Origin: UBA3937 sp050951585
GTDB lineage: Bacteria; Bacillota; Peptococcia; DRI-13; DTU073
Reading direction: 5' to 3'
Assembly (NCBI GenBank): GCA_050951585.1
Contig: JBMNJI010000006.1
Span: 124,001-188,000 of the forward strand
Length of the DNA: 64,000 nt
The notes beneath the pieces were generated by a model that saw only the letters and a program-made list of their open reading frames with translations, ran no database searches and had not been told where the DNA came from. Shown piece after piece: positions 50,832 through 59,024 of this stretch; the first letter of the stretch is position 1; every line of letters starts with the position of its first letter. A program made the position numbers and the translations under genes.

Positions 50832-51033
50832 AACGTTCCAGCAAAATGTAACATCCAGACTCCGAATAACTAAAAGGAATCGAGCTCACTCATCCTTGAG
50901 TTCGGGCAATGCATGACGATGTGGGGGCCCCCCTCCCCACTTAGGGTTGACGCCCTCACCGCTGCGTCTTCCTTCGCTCTTTTTGAACAAAGGTCATAAA
51001 GTCGTTCTGGAGGTAACATTTTGCAGTTCCGTT
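50832..51033. repeat. Non-coding segment bounded by 27-bp imperfect inverted repeats
   Basis: The 518 bases between spo0A and steA contain no credible gene. Within them, 50832-50858 and 51007-51033 are inverted copies of one another (21 of 27 positions match, sharing GCAAAATGT). The 148 bases between include a GC-rich inverted run at 50931-50950 and base composition unlike the AT-rich flanks. This looks like a degraded insertion-sequence end pair or a MITE. I do not see obvious target duplications. Confidence 0.45.
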
Positions 51034-51187
51034 TCTCTTTTTGGATTATGGAAATACGTCAAGCCTGAGGGATTAGCGATTAGCATGGAAATGGGCGGGG
51101 ATTTAAGTATCGGGAGGAGGCTCTTTGATGTTTTTTTTGGAGATATGAACATACTAAGAACATGAATAAATAATTGAGGACTTGACA

Positions 51188-52306
51188 ATGGTTTTAGCAG
51201 GAAGAATCAGAGTAGACAAAAAAACAAAGCATTTGGTCAAACGGATCAGAGCGCAGGAAATTGCCGTGATTGATCATGCTGATTTGGACGAAGTATCTGC
51301 CTTCTCACTAGTGAAAGCGAAGGTCAAAGCGGTAGTGAATGCCAGTCCCTCTATTACCGGCAATTACCCCAATCCCGGCCCGTTGATTTTACTGAATTAT
51401 CATATTCCGCTGTTGGATAATGTTGGTCCGGAGTTGATGAGCTTGCGGGACGACCAGTATATGGAGATAAAGGGAAACGAAATTTATGTGGACAAGAAAA
51501 AGTTTGGCTGGGGGGTCAGACAGACAAAAGAGAGAATTCAGGAGGCGGTGGCAAGAAGCAGAGATAAACTGGCTCTTAGTTTAAGCAGTTTTATTGATAA
51601 TACCTTAATGATGGCTGGACAGGAAAGAGATTTGATTATCGAAAATCTCTCCTTGCCGCCGTTAAAGACAAAGCTGAAAGACCGGCATGTGCTGATTGTC
51701 GTGCGGGGACAGGGATATATGGCGGATCTTGCCGCGATTAAATCATATATCAATGATCTTAAGCCCGTCCTGATTGGTGTTGATGGGGGAGCTGATGCCC
51801 TAAGGGAATTCGGCTATTTTCCGAACATCATTATTGGTGACATGGACAGCGTCAGCGATAAAGCATTATTGGGTGGTTCCGAGCTGATTGTCCATGCTTA
51901 TGCCAATGGGTATGCGCCGGGAATTGCCAGGCTGGAGCAGTTGGGGTTAAAAGCAAAGAAGTTTGCCGTGCCGGGAACCAGTGAGGATGCCGCGATGCTC
52001 CTCGCGCACCAGGCGGGAGCCGCACTGCTTGTCGCAGTTGGTACACATACGAGCATGATTGATTTTCTGGAAAAAGGCAGGCCGGGCATGGCCAGTACGG
52101 TTTTAACAAGGATCAAAGTAGGAGAAATATTAGTGGACGCAAAAGGTGTCAGTAAATTATATCCGGGGAAATCTGACCTGCGCGCGGTCATCAAAGTGAT
52201 TCTGGCGGCTTGTTTGCCGCTGGTGATTATAGCTTCCACTTCGTCGCTTCTGTCGCAGTTAACCAGGCTGCTTTGGCTAAAAGTTAAATTACTCTTCCGT
52301 TTTTAA
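51188..52306 (+). CDS. steA: Putative cytokinetic ring protein SteA
   Basis: About 372 aa from ATG 51188, seven bases after GAGGA. The protein has an N-terminal domain (VLAGRIRVDKKTKHLVKRI, ASPSITGNYPNPGPLILL) and a thiamin pyrophosphokinase-like catalytic fold (PVLIGVDGGADALREFG, IIGDMDSVSDKALLG), and it ends in a membrane helix (VILAACLPLVIIASTSSLL). In Corynebacterium SteA with SteB supports septal wall remodelling. The next gene is the SteB/MctB-type partner, which strongly supports the call. Confidence 0.9.
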   Translation: MVLAGRIRVDKKTKHLVKRIRAQEIAVIDHADLDEVSAFSLVKAKVKAVVNASPSITGNYPNPGPLILLNYHIPLLDNVGPELMSLRDDQYMEIKGNEIYVDKKKFGWGVRQTKERIQEAVARSRDKLALSLSSFIDNTLMMAGQERDLIIENLSLPPLKTKLKDRHVLIVVRGQGYMADLAAIKSYINDLKPVLIGVDGGADALREFGYFPNIIIGDMDSVSDKALLGGSELIVHAYANGYAPGIARLEQLGLKAKKFAVPGTSEDAAMLLAHQAGAALLVAVGTHTSMIDFLEKGRPGMASTVLTRIKVGEILVDAKGVSKLYPGKSDLRAVIKVILAACLPLVIIASTSSLLSQLTRLLWLKVKLLFRF

Positions 52307-52347
52307 GAAAACTCGGCGCAGAAGATCTAATCCGAGGAGGATTTAAC

Positions 52348-52941
52348 ATGATTGTTGATTTCAAATACCACATTGCTTCATTAGTTGCCGTATTTATGGC
52401 TCTTGGGATCGGGGTGATTATTGGCAGTAGTGTTTTAGGGGAGAGCATAGTACGGAATATTGTAGCCGAACAGGAGCTGTTGATCACCCGTCTAGAAGAA
52501 GACTATGACGGTTTAAAATCGGAATTGTCAATAACTCGTGAGGAAATAAAAAAGCAAAAAGCCATTATTAATGATTATCAGCGTTATGCTGAGAATACCC
52601 TCTCCCATATCTTAAAGGACCGTTTAAAAGGGAAAAGGATTGCCTTGGTGGTTAATCCGCTCAGCAAAGACACTGCCAGTGATTTAATCCGCAATGGGCT
52701 GGAACTTGCCGGAGCGGAATTATTGCTTGATTTGAGTCTTGAGGAAGTATGTGCTATGGTGGATAGCTTTTCCGTCGACTCGGTTGTTGTCTGGGGTGAG
52801 GGGAAGGAAAAACAGGAATTAATGGCGCGCCTAAAGGACAGCAAAGTACCCATTTATGCTGGGCTCTCGGAACAACAAAACAAGGGGGAAGAGATTCCCG
52901 GTTTAGTCTCTTTATTTTTGCAGATTGCGCAAGGTGGCTAA
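52348..52941 (+). CDS. SteB/MctB-type copper transporter family protein
   Basis: 197 aa. The family start is MIVDFKYHIASLVAVFMALG with a helix at residues 9-30, followed by a coiled coil (LITRLEEDYDGLKSELSITR) and a Rossmann-like domain. Annotated in databases as MctB-type copper transporter, but in Gram-positives this gene pairs with steA and its product forms the SteAB complex. It starts 41 bases after steA. Confidence 0.88.
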   Translation: MIVDFKYHIASLVAVFMALGIGVIIGSSVLGESIVRNIVAEQELLITRLEEDYDGLKSELSITREEIKKQKAIINDYQRYAENTLSHILKDRLKGKRIALVVNPLSKDTASDLIRNGLELAGAELLLDLSLEEVCAMVDSFSVDSVVVWGEGKEKQELMARLKDSKVPIYAGLSEQQNKGEEIPGLVSLFLQIAQGG

Positions 52942-52943
52942 AA

Positions 52944-53627
52944 ATGATTAGTGTACTTATTCCTGCTTATAATGAAAGTAACCGTTTGGCTGAAACAATT
53001 CATTCTTTACGGGCTACTGAAGAGAATTGGGAGCAAATCGGTGAAATTGTCGTTGTTGATGACGGTTCGGGTGATGATACGGCAGTGGTAGCCGCTGCTT
53101 CCGGGGCAAGAGTAATCCGTCTTTCCCGTAATCAGGGGAAGGGCAGAGCTTTGACGATTGGACTTGCATCCTTACGGGGAGAGATTGTCCTCTTGGTGGA
53201 TGCAGATTTGCAAGGTAGTGCCGGTCAAACATTAAAATTAATCGAACCGATCTTGCAGGGAAAAGCGGACATCGCTGTGGCTGTCTTTCCTAAAGAAAAA
53301 GCAGGCGGGGGCTTTGGGATCGCGCGTAAAACAGCCCAGTGCGGGATAAAATATCTTACCGGAGCTATGGTAGAGGCACCTCTATCAGGGCAAAGAGCAG
53401 CCCAAAAACAGGTTTTGGAGAGCATCCTTCCTTTTTCGGAAGGGTTTGGGCTGGAGATCGGGATGTCTATTGATGCTTTGCGGCGTGGTTATCGTGTCCT
53501 CGAGATACCGCTTGATTTAGCCCATTGTCCACCCGGTAAGGATTGGCATGGTTTTTGGCATCGCGGGAGACAGTTTTACCATATTTGTCGGGTACTGTGG
53601 GCCAAAAGGCATGTTAATAAAGAATAA
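52944..53627 (+). CDS. Family 2 glycosyltransferase
   Basis: 227 aa. A GT-A fold begins ISVLIPAYNESNRLAETIHS, with VVVDDGSGDDT for nucleotide-sugar binding and VDADLQG as the DxD metal site. It lacks membrane helices. The C-terminal WHGFWHRGRQFYHICRV region resembles proteins related to glucosyl-3-phosphoglycerate synthase and dolichol-phosphate-type transferases. The acceptor is unknown. It begins two bases after the steB stop, so it probably acts in the same envelope pathway. Confidence 0.88.
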   Translation: MISVLIPAYNESNRLAETIHSLRATEENWEQIGEIVVVDDGSGDDTAVVAAASGARVIRLSRNQGKGRALTIGLASLRGEIVLLVDADLQGSAGQTLKLIEPILQGKADIAVAVFPKEKAGGGFGIARKTAQCGIKYLTGAMVEAPLSGQRAAQKQVLESILPFSEGFGLEIGMSIDALRRGYRVLEIPLDLAHCPPGKDWHGFWHRGRQFYHICRVLWAKRHVNKE

Positions 53628-53644
53628 AGAAAAGAGGGTTTAAA

Positions 53645-54466
53645 ATCAGTTTTCTTTTTGAGCTGGGGATTTTGTTGCTTTCTTATCTGGCAGCATGGCG
53701 AATACTGCCTTATCTTGTGGCGATGATTCTGCGTAGTGGTATGGTCAGGGACAACTGGCAAGGGAAGAGGATACCGGCGATTACCGGGGTTATCTTTCCG
53801 CTGGTTCTTAGTATAACCATACTCCCTTGCTTATGGACTGAAGAAAGAAGTACGGTACCGCTTTTTTTACTGGCGATCCTGGGAGCGGCCGTAGCTGGTT
53901 TAATAGATGATCTATCCGGGAGCAGTTATCCGCGGGGGTTACTTCCACATTTTCGCTACTTTTTTCTGCAAAAAAAACTGAGCACAGGACTGGTTAAAGT
54001 AATATTAATCAGCAGTATTGCCGGCTGGGTTGTCTTTCTGTCCGGCGGGAAAAAAATCGAAATAATTCTTGACTGGTTGTTGCTTGTGCTCACCGTGAAT
54101 AGTATTAACTTGCTTGATTTAAGGCCTGGCCGCGCTTTAAAAGGAACTATTTTTCTCTTCATTTGGCCGGCTCTCTTCGTACCGGAGCGGGCTTTGCTTT
54201 TTGCTGCTTTAGGCGTAATCTTTGCTTATGCGCCATATGATTTGCAAGGCAAGGCGATGCTTGGTGACACAGGTTCTAATGTCCTCGGGATGATTGGCGG
54301 ACTGTTGCTGCTTGCCACACCTTTATGGGTCAGATTAATCTTTCTATTTTTGTTGATTGCGCTGCATGTGGTGACCGAAAAATATTCCTTATCGATTTTA
54401 ATAGAAAAGAATCCCTGGTTTAAGAGGATCGATGAATGGGGCAGGGGTAGCCTGATTAGGCGGTGA
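53645..54466 (+). CDS. MraY/WecA-like phospho-sugar transferase family membrane protein
   Basis: About 273 aa if started at ATC 53645, six bases after AAGAGGG, which gives a complete first helix (ISFLFELGILLLSYLAAWR). The first canonical in-frame start, TTG 53672 or 53675, would cut this helix and has a weaker site. There are about eight hydrophobic helices. NSINLLDLRPGRALKG and GDTGSNVLGMIGGLL correspond to the NxxDG and GDxGS loops of polyprenyl-phosphate phospho-sugar transferases; the first motif is altered (DLRPG), so activity is uncertain. Confidence 0.75.
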   Translation: MSFLFELGILLLSYLAAWRILPYLVAMILRSGMVRDNWQGKRIPAITGVIFPLVLSITILPCLWTEERSTVPLFLLAILGAAVAGLIDDLSGSSYPRGLLPHFRYFFLQKKLSTGLVKVILISSIAGWVVFLSGGKKIEIILDWLLLVLTVNSINLLDLRPGRALKGTIFLFIWPALFVPERALLFAALGVIFAYAPYDLQGKAMLGDTGSNVLGMIGGLLLLATPLWVRLIFLFLLIALHVVTEKYSLSILIEKNPWFKRIDEWGRGSLIRR

Positions 54467-54470
54467 AAAG

Positions 54471-55586
54471 ATGATTAACAGAGCAATAGGAATTGTCGCG
54501 AAAATAATTTATCAAAGTCAGGAGTTGTACAAGCTGCGGGTTTTGGTAAATGGGGTCTCAAACAATGCTTACGCTTTTCCACAGCAATGCGGTGAGCTTA
54601 AAGTAGGGGATGTGGTTCTTCTGAATACAACGGCCGTAGATCTGGGGTTAGGCAGTGGTGGTTATCATTTTGTGATGGGACTTTATTCTTGTGCAACAGG
54701 AGCAGAAAAAAACCGCCTGGCGAGCAGCAAGGCGACGATGGATTCGCCCGGGCATATCATGAAAGTCCGCTATACGCCTTTTCAGGTAAAAGTATGTGCC
54801 GTCGAGGAAGAAGACAGCCCTGCCCACGGGCAGTTCTTGCGGGCGGAAAGTCTGGAGGGGCTGCCGGTGATCTCAGGTTCCTTGCATAGTATGCTCGTTC
54901 CTTGTGTTTGTGGTTTAAAAGCAGTGCGGGAAAATCTGCGCATTGCCTATGTGATGACAGATGGCGGGGCCTTGCCCCTTGCTTTGAGTGAAGCGGTACG
55001 AACTCTCAAAAAAATGCAGTTGCTTTGTGGTACAATAACAGTGGGACATGCCTATGGTGGCGATCTTGAAGCAGTAAACTTATACAGTGGTTTGCTGGCG
55101 GCCAAGGAGATTCTCCGGGCTGAGGTCATTGTTGTCTTAATGGGACCGGGTGTTGTGGGGACAAATACGAAATGGGGCACCACGGCCTTGGAATTAGGAC
55201 AGATTATTAATGCCGTTGAGGTTTTATCTGGCCAATCGTATACTATTCCCCGCCTGAGTTTTGCCGATGGGCGGGAACGTCATTACGGAATAAGCCATCA
55301 CACGCTTACGGCCCTTAACGACATTTCCCTGGCGCTGACGAGACTTGTCCTGCCTGAATTGAGTAGCGGCAAAAAAGAATATCTCCTCCAACAGCTGCGG
55401 CAAATCCGGGAGGAACGATACCAACTGTTCTGGGGGCAAGGGTGGGAAGGGATCCGGTTCGCGCAAAAACATGGCTTGTCACTTTCCTCCATGGGGAGAA
55501 GTTTTACTGAAGATCCGGCGTTTTTTCTAGCCGCCGCGGCGGTTGGCGATGTAGTAGCCAGGCAGAGGGCCATTGACGCTGGATAA
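54471..55586 (+). CDS. DUF3866 family protein
   Basis: 371 aa, soluble. ATG follows GCGGTGAAAAG with a four-base gap from the preceding gene. Characteristic segments are TITVGHAYGGDLEAVNLYSG and HYGISHHTLTALNDIS. DUF3866 proteins accompany steA/steB genes in Firmicutes and Actinobacteria; their function is unknown. The 3' end overlaps a convergent small ORF. Confidence 0.88.
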   Translation: MINRAIGIVAKIIYQSQELYKLRVLVNGVSNNAYAFPQQCGELKVGDVVLLNTTAVDLGLGSGGYHFVMGLYSCATGAEKNRLASSKATMDSPGHIMKVRYTPFQVKVCAVEEEDSPAHGQFLRAESLEGLPVISGSLHSMLVPCVCGLKAVRENLRIAYVMTDGGALPLALSEAVRTLKKMQLLCGTITVGHAYGGDLEAVNLYSGLLAAKEILRAEVIVVLMGPGVVGTNTKWGTTALELGQIINAVEVLSGQSYTIPRLSFADGRERHYGISHHTLTALNDISLALTRLVLPELSSGKKEYLLQQLRQIREERYQLFWGQGWEGIRFAQKHGLSLSSMGRSFTEDPAFFLAAAAVGDVVARQRAIDAG

Positions 55587-55700
55587 TTGCTTTTCTAGTA
55601 GATCTTGCACATAATAGCAGTCCGTTCTTAATTGACTTAGTTGTTGGAGGATTTCCTGCGGTTTCCCGTATAACCAGAAGCCTTGGGGAGAAATAATCAT
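55527..55700 (-). CDS. Small protein on the minus strand, unknown
   Basis: 57 aa beginning MIISPQGFWLYGKPQEILQQ. On the minus strand AAGGAG lies about nine bases before the ATG at 55700, which is a genuine-looking site. The 3' end overlaps the convergent DUF3866 gene by 60 bases. Composition is soluble and helical (LRTDCYYVQDLLEKQL). I do not recognise it. The overlap and small size leave the possibility of a chance ORF. Confidence 0.5.
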   Translation of the reverse strand: MIISPQGFWLYGKPQEILQQLSQLRTDCYYVQDLLEKQLSSVNGPLPGYYIANRRGG

Positions 55701-55799
55701 GTTAGCAACTCCTTTTCGTTGATGATTAGGGCAGGATGTTTGCATTGGTATAATTTAGTATATGTTTTTTGTTGGGCAATCATGTGAGGAGGCAGGCAA

Positions 55800-56336
55800 A
55801 TGGAGGAGAAATTTAACAAAAGATTAGTTGAGGAAAAAGGTAGATTTCTGCATTTTTGTGTGGATGAGGTTACACTGTCGAATGGGCATATCTCCACCCG
55901 AGAAATGGTGACCCATCCGGGAGCCGTAGCAATTGTGGCTCTTACTTCGCAAAATGAAGTAATCCTGGTCAGACAATACCGTTACCCGGTTCAGGAAGTA
56001 CTCTATGAAATCCCGGCAGGAAAACTGGAACAAAACGAAGACCCGGCTGATTCTGCCCCGCGGGAATTAGCCGAGGAGACAGGCTTCATCGCCAAAAAGT
56101 GGGAAAAGCTGGGGACTTTTTATACAGCTCCCGGTTTTAGTAATGAAAAGATGCATCTCTTTTTGGCCATGGATTTGGTGAAAGAGGAGGCGCATCCGGA
56201 CCCTGATGAAATAATCACCTATGAGAAATTTCCTTTAGCCGAAACATTTGCCATGATCAAGGCGGGGATTATTAAAGACGGCAAAACAATTCTGGCTCTG
56301 CTGATGCTGGAGAGAAGGTTATCCAGGGATGAATAA
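55800..56336 (+). CDS. Nudix hydrolase, ADP-ribose pyrophosphatase type
   Basis: 178 aa. The Nudix box is complete: GKLEQNEDPADSAPRELAEE then TGF (GxxxxxExxxxxxxRELxEExGF). The upstream dimerisation strands (HPGAVAIVALTSQNEVILVR) and the sequence RYPVQEVLYEIPAGKLE match NudF-type ADP-ribose pyrophosphatases. GAGGAGG precedes ATG. It overlaps the following pseudogene by eight bases. Confidence 0.93.
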   Translation: MEEKFNKRLVEEKGRFLHFCVDEVTLSNGHISTREMVTHPGAVAIVALTSQNEVILVRQYRYPVQEVLYEIPAGKLEQNEDPADSAPRELAEETGFIAKKWEKLGTFYTAPGFSNEKMHLFLAMDLVKEEAHPDPDEIITYEKFPLAETFAMIKAGIIKDGKTILALLMLERRLSRDE

Positions 56337-57062
56337 TGCGCAAGGGATAGAGGTAAAAACCACACATCCGGCGTTCCTTGATTTGCATGTGCATATCGGG
56401 CGGGACGGTGACGGTCAAGCGGTAAAAATAACCGCCAGTTCGCAATTGACTTTGCCCAATATTCTCAAAGAATGTGTGGAGAGAAAAGGTATTGATATTG
56501 TCGGCATAGTTGATTGCGGAACAGCCGGAGTTTTACGGGACCTGAAAGCATTAGTGAATGCCGGTGAATTAGTTGAGCAGAGCAGAGGCGGCTTTCGGTA
56601 TCGGGATAAGCTGACGCTTATCGGGGGAGTTGAATTAGAAACAGTTGTCCTTTTTGTGGAGAAGAGAAAAATTTTGTTGTTGGCGTATTGGATAAAATTA
56701 TCAGCATAGGGGCATGGCAACAAGGTAAAGGTAAAGACAAGAGTCAAAATAAAGATAAGGGTCAGGATCATGATACTGTGATAATGTTGGATCATGATAG
56801 GGGCGAGGGGATAGCGCAGAGCGGGAAGTATTATTATCAGATTCCTTTGGAGTTCATCCCGGGTTTAGGGAGAAAAACCAGGGATAAATTACTGGGGTAT
56901 TTTAAAACGGAAATGAATATCCTGCATCATGCTGCAGAAAGTGAGCTACGGGAGGTTGCCGGAGAAAAAGTGGCGCATTTGATCATCAAAGGGCGGCGAG
57001 GCGAATTACAAATGGTCCCCGGGGCTGGAGGAATCTATGGAAGGATTAAAGATAGCCTATAA
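56329..57062 (+). pseudogene. Internally deleted endonuclease Q-like (PHP domain/zinc ribbon) gene
   Basis: Two overlapping ORFs (56329-56709 and 56688-57062) read the two ends of one family (TIGR00375/B. subtilis YqxK). The first gives the PHP start FLDLHVHIGRDGDGQAVKIT to LTLIGGVELE. In the other frame, from 56640 to 57062, comes the second half of the zinc ribbon (NSCPFCGEEKNFVVGVLDKI) and the helix-hairpin-helix tail (QIPLEFIPGLGRKTRDKLLG). About 220 residues of the family are missing between them, with a frame change at about 56,630-56,645. The Lys/Asp-rich linker at nt 56,720-56,790 is repetitive. It is probably non-functional as an endonuclease. Confidence 0.85.
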
Positions 57063-57690
57063 TTTATCCGGTGCCGTTAATGCCGTGTGGGAAGGGCGGT
57101 TTGTTGTGCTGGTTGATGTTATCGATATGTCGACCACCCTGGAAACAATTAGGGAAGCCGGTGGCTGTGGCTTTTGGGGTGCCGCCCCGAGCGGGAAAAA
57201 CCTTCCATATATTAATCCCTATTCGATCGGTCGGGCTGCGGCAAGGGAGGCCAAACAAAAAGCGGCCAAACTGGTGGTGATTACGGAACCGCGCAGTGGC
57301 CCGGATGAGCATAGACGAAAAAATGCGTCGGCTGTATTGGCCGGTTTTGCCTCCGAAAACATGGAGGCGGAAGCAATTTTGCCGAATATGGGCGCGGAAA
57401 CAGCCCGTTTGCTTGACTGGCGCGATAAAGTAGCTGTCGCGGTAACAGATGCCGGTGGCGTGATCTTTGATGCGGTTTTTCAACTGGGTGGTTCCCTGAC
57501 AACCGCAACAGTCGCCCGGACGATCAGGATGAAGGGAACGGAACCGGCCCGGGCCGGGATAAAAAGAGCTTTAGCAATGGCCGCCTTAGCCGGTAAGACC
57601 GGAATTACTTTAGTCGCGGCCAGTAGTAATGCATTGGAGGATGTACTGGCGGTTCAGTATTTAGCGCAGTTAATGATTAATGAGTATTAG
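57037..57690 (+). CDS. ComB-like 2-phosphosulfolactate phosphatase family protein
   Basis: 217 aa, soluble. VVLVDVIDMSTTLETIREAG resembles the ComB start (VVVDVLRATST), and LPNMGAETARLL and the later repeats fit the fold loosely. The family name comes from coenzyme M biosynthesis, which is not expected here, so the real substrate is unknown. It starts inside the 3' end of the endonuclease-Q-like pseudogene and is separated from spoIIM by 57 bases. Confidence 0.5.
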   Translation: MEGLKIAYNLSGAVNAVWEGRFVVLVDVIDMSTTLETIREAGGCGFWGAAPSGKNLPYINPYSIGRAAAREAKQKAAKLVVITEPRSGPDEHRRKNASAVLAGFASENMEAEAILPNMGAETARLLDWRDKVAVAVTDAGGVIFDAVFQLGGSLTTATVARTIRMKGTEPARAGIKRALAMAALAGKTGITLVAASSNALEDVLAVQYLAQLMINEY

Positions 57691-57747
57691 TTGTCATAAA
57701 CAAGGCTCCCCTTTCATAATGTAGAGTTAGAAAGGGAGGAGCTTGAA

Positions 57748-58374
57748 GTGGAAAAGATCAAGGTTCAATTAGCGCAACATTTTTACAGCAGTTGGTGGCT
57801 CTACTTATTGGTGGGGTCCTGCTTTTTAGTTGGCTTATTATTTGGTTTTTGGGGGATGCTTACACTGGAAAAAAACCAAACGACCTTTATGCAGAGCTTA
57901 TTTCAGGAGATTACCGCCCAATTTGGTGATGATTTTAATTTTGCAGTTTCAGCAAGACAAGCAGTAATTAAAAACATCTTCAATTTAGGGAAAATATTTA
58001 TCTTGGGCTTAACGATTATTGGCTTACCGCTGGTTTTAGTGATTATTTTTACCCGTGGTTTTGTCTTAGGTTTTACGCTCGAATTTTTTTGTTTTGGCAA
58101 TGCCTGGCCGGGAAGTATCTTGGCCTTGCTGGCTTTAATTCCGCCCAATCTACTCTCGGTACCGGCCTATATCCTGAGCGCGGTTGCCGCCATTAAATTT
58201 TCCCTATACTTAATTCGTGGTCGTCAGCAGAGAGAATATGGCCTTTCCGAGGCATTTCTAAAATACCTGATTCTCATGCTCGGTTTTGCCCTTTTACTGC
58301 TCGGTGCTGCGCTGATTGAAGGGTATTTTTCGCCGGTGATTATAAAGCTATTAGTACAAACTCTGTCCTCATAG
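57748..58374 (+). CDS. spoIIM: Stage II sporulation protein M
   Basis: 208 aa; GTG start six bases after GGAGGAG. About five transmembrane helices with SVPAYILSAVAAIKFSLYLI in the conserved central region. SpoIIM recruits SpoIIP and SpoIID into the engulfment peptidoglycan hydrolase. It is the usual neighbour of xerD in this group, but here about 5 kb separate them. Confidence 0.92.
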   Translation: MEKIKVQLAQHFYSSWWLYLLVGSCFLVGLLFGFWGMLTLEKNQTTFMQSLFQEITAQFGDDFNFAVSARQAVIKNIFNLGKIFILGLTIIGLPLVLVIIFTRGFVLGFTLEFFCFGNAWPGSILALLALIPPNLLSVPAYILSAVAAIKFSLYLIRGRQQREYGLSEAFLKYLILMLGFALLLLGAALIEGYFSPVIIKLLVQTLSS

Positions 58375-58483
58375 AAACAAGACGGTAGTATGAAAATAAA
58401 CTCGTTCGGGAGCTTAATTCCTGTATTTTTGCACATAATATAGATAGAAAATCACGGAAAAGAATAGTAGGGGGTATCCAGAG

Positions 58484-58846
58484 ATGAAGAAGCGGGAGCA
58501 AGATTTACAAGGGCAAGTACCAAAGGGGGATTCTTTTATTCCAACTGAATTGGGCTCCGCCCGTTTCGTTTCACTAGACGGAGAGGGAAGTACAGCTAAA
58601 TATGAAACGGGGCAGACAACTTTACAGCAAGGATTTTCCGGACCTCCCTGGGGCGTAGAGCCAAGTATGCACTTTCTGTGCGATGAAGTGGGCGTGGATT
58701 TCCATCGTTTTATTGCCGGTCTGGCCGCGAATAAGAATGAGATGGAGTTGGCTAACGAATTAGGAGTATCTCCAAAAACCATCGATGGTTTGAAGGAGCG
58801 CTTCTATAAGAATGAAGCGATCATGGGCAATTACGGCCAGGATTGA
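58484..58846 (+). CDS. Small protein with HTH-like C-terminus, unknown
   Basis: 120 aa. The first 60 residues are polar with no recognisable domain (GSARFVSLDGEGSTAKYETG). The rest reads LAANKNEMELANELGVSPKT followed by IDGLKERFYKNEAIMG, which looks like a helix-turn-helix (helix, GVSP turn, recognition helix). I do not recognise the family. It could be a DNA-binding sporulation or envelope regulator. Confidence 0.75.
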   Translation: MKKREQDLQGQVPKGDSFIPTELGSARFVSLDGEGSTAKYETGQTTLQQGFSGPPWGVEPSMHFLCDEVGVDFHRFIAGLAANKNEMELANELGVSPKTIDGLKERFYKNEAIMGNYGQD

Positions 58847-58927
58847 TTATCCATTCCAGGTCGTAATTTCATCTTAAGTATTCGATCTCAATTACAAGGG
58901 AAAATGAGACGACAAGAGTGTAAAAAC

Positions 58928-58998
58928 GACAGGCAAGTATTATTTGTAATTTACAGATAGTTGATGTAAATTATAAATGATAAGAAAATTTGCCTGTC
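58928..58998 (+). ncRNA. Large hairpin in the 5' leader of the secreted-protein gene
   Basis: GACAGGCAA (58928-58936) pairs with TTGCCTGTC (58990-58998). Inside it, ATTTGTAATTTACA (58942-58955) pairs with TGTAAATTATAAAT (58965-58978) with one mismatch and a nine-base loop. The structure ends 26 bases before the ATG at 59,025. It is not a known riboswitch that I recognise. It could be a cis-regulatory leader RNA or a protein-binding palindrome. Confidence 0.45.
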
Positions 58999-59024
58999 TA
59001 TTAAATAATTCCGGAGGGTCAGAT

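Noticed and set aside
50947..51165. 72-codon + strand ORF between spo0A and steA
   Set aside because: It starts at a TTG without a Shine-Dalgarno site, runs across one arm of the inverted repeat and has no recognisable domain.
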